Source of the DNA: MPNP01 sp965215545
Lineage (GTDB): Bacteria; Pseudomonadota; Alphaproteobacteria; Rhodobacterales; Rhodobacteraceae
Direction: 5' to 3'
Assembly (NCBI GenBank): GCA_965215545.1
Contig: OZ244066.1
Location: forward strand, 2,356,001-2,420,000
DNA length: 64,000 bases
The notes beneath the pieces were generated by a model. That model made no database searches, had not been told where the DNA came from, and was given only the letters and a program-made list of their open reading frames with translations. Of this stretch, positions 18,137 to 25,980 are shown piece by piece. Position numbers and translations under genes: made by a program. How positions within the stretch are numbered: position 1 is the stretch's first letter; each line of letters starts with the position of its first letter.

Positions 18137-18174
18137 GGTCCTGTTCCAGAGGGTGCCGGGGAGGCGTGATCGGC

Positions 18175-19290
18175 TCAGGTCGGGTCGCTCGACTCCTGGA
18201 GACGGTCGGGAAACAGGGCGGCGATTCCGTCCCGGGAGGCCGGGCAGATGCCAGCTTCGGTAATCAGACCGCTGATCAGCCGGGCCGGAGTCACATCAAA
18301 GGCGTAGTTGGCAACCGGGGATCCGGCTGAAACGATGTTGACAGTCCGCAGGGACCCCTCCGAATCGACCCCGGTCATGAGCGCCACCTCGTCATCGGAA
18401 CGTTGTTCGATGGGGATCTCGGCAACCCCATCGGCCAGAGTGAAGTCGATGGTGGGCGAAGGCAGGGCGACATAGAACGGAATGTCGTTGTCGCGGGCCG
18501 CCAGTGCCTTGAGATACGTGCCGATCTTGTTGCAGACATCCCCGGTGGCCGTTGTCCGGTCGGTCCCGGTGATGACCAGATCAACCTGGTCATGCTGCAT
18601 CAGATGGCCACCGGTGTTGTCGGGAATCACGGTGTGCGGCACCCCATGATGGCCGAGTTCATACGCCGTGAGCGCGGCCCCCTGGTTGCGCGGTCGCGTC
18701 TCATCGACCCAGACATGCACATCGATCCCCGCATCGTGGGCCATGTACATGGGTGCGGTGGCTGTCCCCCAGTCGACGGTTGCCAGCCAGCCGGCATTGC
18801 AGTGGGTCAGGAGATTGACCGGTGCACCGCTGTCCTTGCGTCCAGCAATCTCCCGGATCAACTGCAACCCATGGCGGCCAATGGAAGCATTGATCTCGAC
18901 ATCTGCGTCGCAGATGTCCCGGGCCAGGATGTAGGCCTTCTCGCAGCGCTCGCTGGACAGGCAAGCCGTCAGGACGGCTGTGGCCCTGTCAACCGCCCAG
19001 CGAAGATTGACGGCTGTTGGCCGGGTCTGCATCAATCGTTGACCGGCCGCGGCAAGATTGGCATCGGAGGGATCTTCGTCCATGGCGAGGGCAAGACCAT
19101 AGGCAGCCGTGGCACCGATCAGGGGCGCACCCCGCACCACCATGCGCTCGATGGCATCGGCGGCATCCCCAAGGGTTTTGAGCTGCAGGACATCGAAGGC
19201 AAAAGGCAGTTTGGTCTGATCGATGACCTCAACCGTGCGACCGTCATCGGCCACCCAGATCGTCCGGTAGGATGTGCCACTGATCTTCAT
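18175..19290 (-). CDS. mtnA: S-methyl-5-thioribose-1-phosphate isomerase
   Basis: About 371 residues. VVRGAPLIGATAAYGLALA near residue 50, the catalytic-Cys segment LLTHCNAGWLAT near 160, and the catalytic Asp in TGTDRTTATGDVCNKIGTY near 240 identify MtnA. It converts methylthioribose-1-phosphate to the ribulose form in methionine salvage. The start is ATG (MKISGTSYRTIW), with GAAGGAG eight bases upstream; a further ATG at 19314 overlaps the mtnK stop and has no site. It follows mtnK by 16 bases. Confidence 0.94.
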   Translation of the reverse strand: MKISGTSYRTIWVADDGRTVEVIDQTKLPFAFDVLQLKTLGDAADAIERMVVRGAPLIGATAAYGLALAMDEDPSDANLAAAGQRLMQTRPTAVNLRWAVDRATAVLTACLSSERCEKAYILARDICDADVEINASIGRHGLQLIREIAGRKDSGAPVNLLTHCNAGWLATVDWGTATAPMYMAHDAGIDVHVWVDETRPRNQGAALTAYELGHHGVPHTVIPDNTGGHLMQHDQVDLVITGTDRTTATGDVCNKIGTYLKALAARDNDIPFYVALPSPTIDFTLADGVAEIPIEQRSDDEVALMTGVDSEGSLRTVNIVSAGSPVANYAFDVTPARLISGLITEAGICPASRDGIAALFPDRLQESSDPT

Positions 19291-19306
19291 GCCGAATTCT
19301 CCTTCA

Positions 19307-20605
19307 TCAGACATGGAACTCCGGTTGCCTTGCATTCATGGCTTCGGCAGCTTCCAGAACATGGGACATGGTCGTGTACCGATCGGTATTGACCATGAGG
19401 TCCCGGGCCAGTTGGAGTGCCCGCACCTCGGCCGTGGCGCGGAGTTTCGTATCGGCGATGCATTCAAGGTCGATGTTGTGTGCCACACCCAAAAGACGCC
19501 GGATCATCTTGGCGGCTGCAAACCCCAGCGTGTCAGCAAGGAGTGCGTTCATGTACACCTGGCGCTCCCGGGCGAGGGCCTCGATGGCCGCCGGATCGGC
19601 GAACAGGCCCCTGGCATAGACATCAGCGTCTGGACTGGCGGACTCCCAGAGGTGCAGGAACTTGCTCCGGAAGCCACTCCAGACAGCCTCGGTGGTGTCG
19701 AGGATCCAGGTGCGGTACGGGTCGCGGTCCCCTGGCATCTCCTCGTGACCAATCTGGCTGAAGTAATTGAGCAGCAGGTTGGCGATCACGGCACCGACAT
19801 CAAACCCCATCGGACCCATGAAGGCGAATTCGGGATCGATGATGCGGGTGTCTTCGGTCCAGAGCATGACCGATCCTGTATGCAGATCCCCGTGGATCAG
19901 GGCTTCGGGTGCCCCCATGAACTTCCGCTTGAGACGGGAAATGGCGATCTTGAGCTCACTGTCCCCCCGCGTGGCCTCGGCAGAGGCATCGAGCCAGGGC
20001 TCGGTCCAGCGATTGTTCTCGGCCGTCATGTAGGGTTCGGTGAAGATCACATCCTCGGTGATCTTGCACATGGCCACATTCCCGGCAAACTCGGCGGTCA
20101 GGGCCTTCATGCGATCAGCCGGCAGGGCCAGGGCCGAGGTGTGAAACAGAGTCGCCGCCATGAATGTGGAAATATCCTCGGCAAACCTGGGATATTCGGT
20201 GCCTGCAATCATGCCATGGCGCATGATGATGTGGGGATCGAGCCACTCCATCACGATCAGGGCCAGCGTCTCGTCATAATGATGGACTGTCGGAACCAGC
20301 CCCGGTGCATGTCTCGCCTCCAGGGTGAGGGCCCGGTGCTCGAAATGGGCCCGCGACAGGGGCAGGGGCCAGCTTTCCCCGATCAGTCGCACATAGGGGA
20401 GGGCCTGCTTGACAGCCAGTCCACCATCGGGACCTCGGACAATGAAGACGAGATTCAGATTGCCATCCCCCACCTCCTCGACTGTCCAGTGCTCTGCGGA
20501 GCCACCCATCCGCGCGCTGACGGGCAGGCCGGCCAGCAGGTCCCGCAGCGAATCGGGATCAAGGATTCTGTACCCTTCCGGGACAGGCACGGTGGTTGTC
20601 GTCAT
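19307..20605 (-). CDS. mtnK: S-methyl-5-thioribose kinase
   Basis: 432 residues of the aminoglycoside-phosphotransferase fold. The catalytic loop is ALIHGDLHTGSVM near residue 235 and the metal-binding segment is IIDPEFAFMGPMGFDVG near 255. It phosphorylates 5-methylthioribose for MtnA. The ATG at 20605 has GGGAGG at proper distance; a TTG six bases earlier in frame is less likely. It is first in a probable mtnK-mtnA-cobS operon, and its leader contains a long stem-loop. Confidence 0.94.
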   Translation of the reverse strand: MTTTTVPVPEGYRILDPDSLRDLLAGLPVSARMGGSAEHWTVEEVGDGNLNLVFIVRGPDGGLAVKQALPYVRLIGESWPLPLSRAHFEHRALTLEARHAPGLVPTVHHYDETLALIVMEWLDPHIIMRHGMIAGTEYPRFAEDISTFMAATLFHTSALALPADRMKALTAEFAGNVAMCKITEDVIFTEPYMTAENNRWTEPWLDASAEATRGDSELKIAISRLKRKFMGAPEALIHGDLHTGSVMLWTEDTRIIDPEFAFMGPMGFDVGAVIANLLLNYFSQIGHEEMPGDRDPYRTWILDTTEAVWSGFRSKFLHLWESASPDADVYARGLFADPAAIEALARERQVYMNALLADTLGFAAAKMIRRLLGVAHNIDLECIADTKLRATAEVRALQLARDLMVNTDRYTTMSHVLEAAEAMNARQPEFHV

Positions 20606-20688
20606 GGTCAATTCCTCCCGGAGTCAAGCGGGACAGGCACGGTCGAGGCCTCTTCCTGCGTGCAATCCGCCTGATGCAGATACGGTCG

Positions 20689-20737
20689 CCGGAACGGGGC
20701 ACGGCCCTCCATTCATCTTCGCCCCTGCCGGTTCCGG
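20689..20737 (-). promoter_or_regulatory. Long stem-loop in the mtnK leader
   Basis: CCGGAAC and GGGGC on one arm pair with GCCCC and GTTCCGG on the other, with a five-base bulge and a 20-base loop. It lies about 85-130 bases upstream of the mtnK start. It does not match a SAM riboswitch type I can recall. It may be an attenuator, the 3' end of something upstream, or a new leader element. Confidence 0.4.
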
Positions 20738-20840
20738 ATGACTATTCATCAGTCGTGCCAAGGTAAAGCCCCCCCTGCCAATCCGACCGGCAAAGGGCTT
20801 CTGTGACAAGAGCGCAATCATCTGCACAGCTGCCTCCCCA
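20738..20840. other. Short gap upstream of mtnK
   Basis: Contains only a small palindrome (GATGA...TCATC) and no supported gene. The promoter of mtnK-mtnA-cobS should lie here, but no clear boxes are visible. Confidence 0.35.
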
Positions 20841-20893
20841 TGGCGACCTCACTGCCACCCTGAGGTGCAACGGCCGGGTGTCAACCGAAGGGA
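20841..20893 (+). repeat. Dispersed repeat, copy 1
   Basis: About 50 bases around ACTGCCACCCTGAGGTGCAA and GTGTCAACCG recur with few changes at 59091-59145. Neither copy is part of a recognised gene, and both sit in decayed intergenic DNA. It could be the end of an insertion element or a small repeat family. Confidence 0.7.
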
Positions 20894-21010
20894 GGGCGGT
20901 CCTGCAGGGGAGATCAGGCATGAAGGATTTGGCCGAGCATCGTGCAGCAATGCACCCAATGGACTGGCATCCAGCCCGAGTGCCCGAATGAAATGGCAGG
21001 GCGTGGGTCC

Positions 21011-21406
21011 ATGACCGCGGTGTGCGTCAAGATCGGCCCCAAGGGTCTTCCGGTTGTTCCCGCTGGCCTCCGCAAGGAGATCGGTCTGGATGGCACGTCC
21101 GTGCTGCTCGAGGCCGTCAAGGGCGCGCTCCGGGTCCAGCCAATGGAGGGTGTTGTGCTGCGGGCCCGGGAGCGGTTGCGAAGGTTTCCGGGTGACAGGT
21201 CGTCCCTTGCTGATGATCTGATTGCCGAACGTCGGGCAGAGGCAAGCCGGGGTCAGGGCAGGTCGCCCACGCCCTTGCGCAGGGGGTCGATGAGCGCAGT
21301 CAATCCGAGCGAAATGGCGGCCAAACTGATACAGGCAAGCGTCCCTGACAACGAGGCGGTTTCGATCCTTCGGAGGGAACCGGTGGTGATTGCCGACGCA
21401 GTCTGA
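21011..21406 (+). CDS. VapB-type (AbrB-fold) antitoxin fused to a toxin remnant
   Basis: The first ~80 residues are a swapped-hairpin AbrB/MazE-type DNA-binding antitoxin: VCVKIGPKGLPVVPAGLRKEIG, then GALRVQPM and LADDLIAERRAEA. Normal antitoxins of this kind stop here. The frame instead runs on into SAVNPSEMAAKLIQASVPDNEA, which matches the middle of PIN-domain VapC toxins. The antitoxin part looks intact and could still bind DNA. The fusion is probably the result of an internal deletion that removed the end of vapB and the start of vapC. Confidence 0.68.
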   Translation: MTAVCVKIGPKGLPVVPAGLRKEIGLDGTSVLLEAVKGALRVQPMEGVVLRARERLRRFPGDRSSLADDLIAERRAEASRGQGRSPTPLRRGSMSAVNPSEMAAKLIQASVPDNEAVSILRREPVVIADAV

Positions 21407-21448
21407 TCCAACGTCCAGCACCAAGGTCTCGACGTCGCGGTCATCAGA
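21288..21448 (+). pseudogene. VapC (PIN-domain) toxin remnant
   Basis: ISAVNL.EV-like text (here SAVNPSEMAAKLIQ) continues from the antitoxin frame. After an in-frame TGA (21404-21406) the same frame shows GLDVAVIR and then a stop, the usual last residues of VapC proteins. The catalytic N-terminal acidic residues and the central part are missing, so no active RNase can be made. Confidence 0.6.
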
Positions 21449-21735
21449 TGATGTGGGCATGCCGGACTTGCCCTGGCTGCTCGTCGGGATCAGGCTGCAT
21501 GCGTTGACCATGACCGATGGGCACACCGGGTTCACCGCAGCAACAGGATTGGGTTGGCCTTGATGCCCTCCGGCTGCGAGCCGGAACAGGCCGGCCCCAT
21601 TTTTCGGTTTGACAACAGATTGAAATTTGGCAAGAATCGCTCTCGCATCCAGTGAGGACCGTCAGGTCCGGAAAGGACACGGTGGGACAGTGGCCATCAA
21701 ACTTGTCATCAGCACTCTTCCGCGATCATCGAGGG
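21449..21735. other. Gap with no supported gene
   Basis: Between the vapC remnant and the importer operon. No convincing coding frame on either strand. The importer promoter is expected here, but no clear -35/-10 pair stands out. Confidence 0.35.
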
Positions 21736-21769
21736 CCATCTGATGAAGAGCACCATCTGATGAAGAGCG
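21736..21769 (+). repeat. 17-bp direct tandem repeat
   Basis: CCATCTGATGAAGAGCA is followed at once by the same sequence with one change, ending ten bases before the first ATG of the importer operon. It may be an operator duplication or affect translation of the first gene. Confidence 0.8.
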
Positions 21770-21779
21770 TTGTGATGCC

Positions 21780-22784
21780 ATGGGGTCACCGACTGTCGAG
21801 GCCGCCTCGCGCATGACAGAAGTCAATGGTTCAGCAGCCCCTGATCACCCGGAATGGTTCAGGAACAAGCGAACCAACCGACCGCTGATCGTTGCCCGCT
21901 GGGTGCCGATCCTGCTTGTGGGTCTGCCCGTGGCTGTCCTGCTGGCCATTGTTATCTATCCAACCATCTGGATGTTCTATCATTCGCTCCGGGACACCAA
22001 TATCCAGGGCCTCTTCATGGGGACACACGCCTATATCGGTTTTGAGAACTATGCCCAGGTCCTTGCGTCCGAACGCTTCCGGGATTCGCTGGGACATCTT
22101 GTCCAGTATCTGACCTTCGGGGCTTGTCTCCAGGTGGTTATCGGGACACTGCTGGCCCTCACGCTCTATGAGTGCATCAAGTCGAATGCCCTCCGGACGA
22201 TCGTGCTTATCCTGCTGGTCCTGCCGATGATGCTGCCACCTTCGATTGTCGGGGTCCTGTGGCGGTTTCTCTTGACTCCCTCGAATGGAGCGGTGAACCA
22301 GGCTCTCCTGAACCTTGGTCTGATCGGGGAGCATATCGAATGGTTCAATGCCGGCATCTCCCTCTGGTCCATCATTCTGGCCGACACCTGGAACTGGGTC
22401 GCGTTGCCATTGCTCATCGTCTACTCGGGACGGGTGTCGCTGCCGCCGGCGGTCTATGAAGCGGCGCGAGTGGATGGCGCCAGCCAATGGAAAGTGCTCA
22501 GGCGGATCACACTGCCGATGCTCAAGGAGGTCATCGCCATTGCCTTCATCCTGCGCTTCACGGATGCCTTCAAGTTTGTCGATCTCGTCTACATCATGAC
22601 CAGTGGTGGCCCGGCCCAGTCATCGGAGTTGCCGACCTATATCGCATTCCAGCGTGGCATTCGCGAGTTTGCCATCGGCGAGGCTGCCGCCTACGCCATC
22701 ATCATCTTCATCATCTCGGCGGTCATCATCACCCTTTTCCTGAAATACATGAAACGGGTCATGAAGGCGCAGGGGTTCGCATGA
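21780..22784 (+). CDS. ABC sugar/polyol importer permease (MalF-type)
   Basis: 334 residues with six membrane helices. The coupling loop EAARVDGASQWKVLRRITLPML near residue 225 is the EAA motif that docks onto the ATPase. First gene of a five-gene importer (two permeases, two ATPases, binding protein). The start may be this ATG or the later ATG at 21813 (MTEVNG). The 17-bp tandem repeat lies just upstream. The two-ATPase composition resembles alphaproteobacterial glycerol importers (GlpSTPQV), and the neighbouring dhaKL genes fit a C3 or small polyol substrate; this is inference. Confidence 0.9.
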   Translation: MGSPTVEAASRMTEVNGSAAPDHPEWFRNKRTNRPLIVARWVPILLVGLPVAVLLAIVIYPTIWMFYHSLRDTNIQGLFMGTHAYIGFENYAQVLASERFRDSLGHLVQYLTFGACLQVVIGTLLALTLYECIKSNALRTIVLILLVLPMMLPPSIVGVLWRFLLTPSNGAVNQALLNLGLIGEHIEWFNAGISLWSIILADTWNWVALPLLIVYSGRVSLPPAVYEAARVDGASQWKVLRRITLPMLKEVIAIAFILRFTDAFKFVDLVYIMTSGGPAQSSELPTYIAFQRGIREFAIGEAAAYAIIIFIISAVIITLFLKYMKRVMKAQGFA

Positions 22785-22800
22785 GCCGGGGCGTGGCAGC

Positions 22801-23682
22801 ATGACCCTGGGCGGCGCCACCCGGATGCCGGCCGCGGCGGGAAGCCCGGTGGATGCATGGCGCTATGTCCGGGTCCTGTTTCTCACGTTTCTGGCCCTGT
22901 GGCTCATCTTCACGCTCTTTCCGTTGTATTTCATGACCATTACGGCCCTCAAGACCACGGCCGAGACCAATCTCACCGCTCCCACCTTCTGGCCGCAGAA
23001 TTGGCAGCCGGGGAACTTCCTCGGGGTGTTTGCCGAACGGACCAATTTCAATGCCCTGGTTGACAGTTTCATCATCGCTACCGGCAACACCGCCCTGGCC
23101 TTGCTGCTCGGATCGCTCGCGGGGTACGCCTTTGCCCGCTTTCCACGCCAGGCCGGAGGCGAAAATCTCGCCTTCTGGATTCTCTCCAATCGGATGTTCC
23201 CGCCCGTCGCCATTCTCGTCCCCATGTTCTTTCTTTTTGACAACACCCCCTGGGGGACCGACAGTCACATCTCGCTGATCCTGCTCTATCTCGTCTTCAA
23301 CCTGCCGCTCGCCACCTGGCTGATGATGGTCTTTTTCCGCGATGCCCCGGTCGAGATCGAGGAGGCCGCCTATCTTGATGGCTGGACACCATTGAGGGCC
23401 TTTGTGAGGGTCACCCTGCCACTCGTTCTGCCCGGCATGATCTCGGTGGCCATGCTCTGCTGGATCTTTGCCTGGAACGAGTATCTCTTTGCCAATCTCT
23501 TTGTCGGAACCGACGTCCGGACCTTCACGATCGTGATCCCGACCTTCACGCATGGCTCGCAAACGCTCTGGAACCTGCAGATGGCGTTTTCCCTGATCGC
23601 CATGGTCCCGCCCGTCACCCTGTTCATCCTGCTGCGCCGTTACATGGTGCGGGGCCTGTCGCTCGGTGTGGTCAAGGGCTGA
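22801..23682 (+). CDS. ABC sugar/polyol importer permease (MalG-type)
   Basis: 293 residues, six membrane helices. The EAA loop is VEIEEAAYLDGWTPLRAF near residue 185. The end LGVVKG is typical of MalG-like permeases. It pairs with the upstream permease to form the membrane channel. A seven-codon mini-frame begins at the preceding stop (ATGA) and ends at this ATG (ATGA again), a possible relay for coupled translation. Its stop TGA shares a base with the next ATG. Confidence 0.9.
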   Translation: MTLGGATRMPAAAGSPVDAWRYVRVLFLTFLALWLIFTLFPLYFMTITALKTTAETNLTAPTFWPQNWQPGNFLGVFAERTNFNALVDSFIIATGNTALALLLGSLAGYAFARFPRQAGGENLAFWILSNRMFPPVAILVPMFFLFDNTPWGTDSHISLILLYLVFNLPLATWLMMVFFRDAPVEIEEAAYLDGWTPLRAFVRVTLPLVLPGMISVAMLCWIFAWNEYLFANLFVGTDVRTFTIVIPTFTHGSQTLWNLQMAFSLIAMVPPVTLFILLRRYMVRGLSLGVVKG

Positions 23683-24791
23683 TGGCGCGTCTTGCGGTCG
23701 AGGGTCTGTGCAAGGGATGGGAATTTCCCGTCATCGACGCGCTCACATTTGCCGTGGAGGAGGGTGAGTTCTTCGTCATTGTCGGAGCCTCGGGCATTGG
23801 CAAGACGACGCTGTTGCGGTTGATTGCCGGACTTGAGACCCCGGATGCCGGTCGGGTGATCGTGGGGGGTCGGGACATGACCCGCATCCCGCCCTATCGT
23901 CGCAACATCGCCATGACGTTCGAAAGCTATGCCCTCTACCCGCATCTCACCGTCTATGAGAATATCGCCAGCCCTCTGCGGGCCCGACGCCTGCCCCACA
24001 ACCAGCGCGACCAACGCGTCCGGGCCACGGCCAAACTCCTCAAGATCGATCATCTCCTCGAGCGGCGCCCCGGCGAGGTCTCGGGTGGCCAGAAACAGCG
24101 GACCGCACTCGGGCGAACACTGGTTGCCGATCCCGAGGTCTTTCTGCTTGATGAGCCGATCAGTCACCTTGATGCCAAGATCCGGCATGAATTGCGCACC
24201 CAGTTTCACACGCTCGAGGATCTGCGCCGGGTTGCGACGGTCTACGTCACCCATGACTATGCCGAGGCCCTGTCCCTTGGCGACCGGATCGGCGTGATGG
24301 GCAAGGGCGGCCGGCTTGAACAGGTGGGTGCCCCGCGGGAACTCTTTGAAAGACCCGCCAATCTCACGGTGGCCGAGCATCTCGGCCAGCCGACCATCAA
24401 TGTCGTCAGGGTGCATGTGGTTGCCGAGACTGATGCACTCTTCCTCCAGGCGGATCAGGCCCGCCTGCGCCTGCCGGTGCCGGAAGCGGCCCGGTCCCTG
24501 ATCGAGAACCACAGGCAGGATCGCCTGACGCTCGGTTTGCGTCCCCAGCATCTGCAACCGGTGACGGCGGATGGGCCGGAACGCCTGACACTGAAGGCTG
24601 AAGTCGACATCTATGAGGCACTCGGGGCGATGGGAATCATGCTGGTCCAGTGTGAGGGGATCCGCTTGACCGCGATCACGGATCCCGAGATGACCTACCA
24701 TGCCGGCCAGGAGGTCACCCTCGCCCTTGATCTCGACAGGCTCTTCTACTTTGATGCCGAATCGGGACGGAATCTGGCGGTGCAGGACTGA
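23682..24791 (+). CDS. ABC importer ATPase 1 (MalK/GlpS-like, divergent)
   Basis: 369 residues. Walker A is GASGIGKTT (GPSGCGKS is usual), Q-loop segment TFESYALYPHLTV with Glu where Gln is expected (FQSYALYP), signature VSGGQKQR, Walker B VFLLDEPISHLDAK, switch His in VTHDYAEA. A C-terminal TOBE regulatory domain follows. The two deviations, Ile in the P-loop and Glu at the Q-loop, are also seen in paired importer ATPases and suggest one of two non-identical nucleotide sites. It pairs with ATPase 2. Confidence 0.9.
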   Translation: MARLAVEGLCKGWEFPVIDALTFAVEEGEFFVIVGASGIGKTTLLRLIAGLETPDAGRVIVGGRDMTRIPPYRRNIAMTFESYALYPHLTVYENIASPLRARRLPHNQRDQRVRATAKLLKIDHLLERRPGEVSGGQKQRTALGRTLVADPEVFLLDEPISHLDAKIRHELRTQFHTLEDLRRVATVYVTHDYAEALSLGDRIGVMGKGGRLEQVGAPRELFERPANLTVAEHLGQPTINVVRVHVVAETDALFLQADQARLRLPVPEAARSLIENHRQDRLTLGLRPQHLQPVTADGPERLTLKAEVDIYEALGAMGIMLVQCEGIRLTAITDPEMTYHAGQEVTLALDLDRLFYFDAESGRNLAVQD

Positions 24792-25930
24792 TGGCACGGG
24801 TTGTCCTTGCGTCTCTCAACAAGATCTACGGGCGTGGCCCGGGTGCCGTTCATGCCGTCCAGGATCTTGACCTCGACATCGATGATGGGGAGTTCGTGGC
24901 CCTGCTCGGACCATCCGGGTGCGGGAAGACCTCATCGCTCCGGATGATCGTGGGTCTCGAGACGGTGACGTCCGGCGCGATTCTCTTTGACGATCGACCG
25001 GTCACGCATCTTGAGCCTCAGGACCGGAATGTGGCCATGGCTTTCGAGACCTATGCCCTCTACCCCAATTTCACGGTCGAGGAGAATCTCGCATTCCCGC
25101 TCGAGGTGCGGGGTGTCGATGCCGCCGCCCGGCGCCGGGCAACCCTGAAGATCGCCGAGATCCTGCAAATTACTGATATTCTTGGCTCCAGACCCCCTGA
25201 ACTGTCGGGTGGCCAGCAGCAGCGCGTCTCGCTGGGCCGGGCCTTGATTCGGGATCCGTCGGTCTTCATCCTTGATGAGGTCATGAGTCATCTCGATGCC
25301 CATCTCAAATTCCAGATGCTGTTCGATCTCAAGCGCCTCCATCGCGAACTGCGCCGCACGATGGTCTATGTGACGCACGATCAGGTGGAAGCCCTGGCCC
25401 TGGCAGATCGGGTGGCGGTGATGTCGAATGCCCGTCTCCAGCAGATCGGTGACCGCGCCACGCTCTATAACCGGCCCGCCAATGTCTTTGTGGCTGACTT
25501 CATCGGTGAGCCGCCAACGAATTTCTTCACGGCCCGGGTCCAGGAGATCGATGGTACGCTGAGCCTTGCGATTCCCGAGACCGATCTCGTCCTTGTCCCC
25601 GGTCCAAGGACCGCTGCAGCCGTGCGCAATTCGGGTCATGCCGAGGTCATTGCCGGCATCCGGCCGCAGTGCCTGCATCCCGCACACGAAAGCCATGGGG
25701 CACGGGACAACCATGCGGCACAGGACAACCATACGGTGCAGGCCGCCGTGGTGATCAACGAATATCTCGGCGAGCGTGCGATGTTGACGGTGACCAACGG
25801 GACCGTCCAATTCCAGTGCCTGGCCCCACCCGAGATCCGGGTTGGACTTGGCGACACCATTCAACTTGGCTATGATCCTGATGCCGTCATGGTCTTCGAT
25901 CCCGAATCGGAGATTCTGATGGGCTGGTGA
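24791..25930 (+). CDS. ABC importer ATPase 2 (MalK/GlpT-like)
   Basis: 379 residues. Walker A GPSGCGKTS, Q-loop again Glu (AFETYALYPNFTV), signature LSGGQQQR, Walker B VFILDEVMSHLDAH (Val instead of Pro after DE), H-switch VTHDQVEA. The TOBE region contains a short DNH-containing repeat (RDNHAAQDNHTVQ) probably generated by local duplication. It overlaps the previous stop by one base. With ATPase 1 it would form a heterodimer driving the two permeases. Confidence 0.9.
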   Translation: MARVVLASLNKIYGRGPGAVHAVQDLDLDIDDGEFVALLGPSGCGKTSSLRMIVGLETVTSGAILFDDRPVTHLEPQDRNVAMAFETYALYPNFTVEENLAFPLEVRGVDAAARRRATLKIAEILQITDILGSRPPELSGGQQQRVSLGRALIRDPSVFILDEVMSHLDAHLKFQMLFDLKRLHRELRRTMVYVTHDQVEALALADRVAVMSNARLQQIGDRATLYNRPANVFVADFIGEPPTNFFTARVQEIDGTLSLAIPETDLVLVPGPRTAAAVRNSGHAEVIAGIRPQCLHPAHESHGARDNHAAQDNHTVQAAVVINEYLGERAMLTVTNGTVQFQCLAPPEIRVGLGDTIQLGYDPDAVMVFDPESEILMGW

Positions 25931-25980
25931 TCCGCCGCTGGGCGGATCGGTTTTGACTGATAGACGAAGGAGAAACAGTC

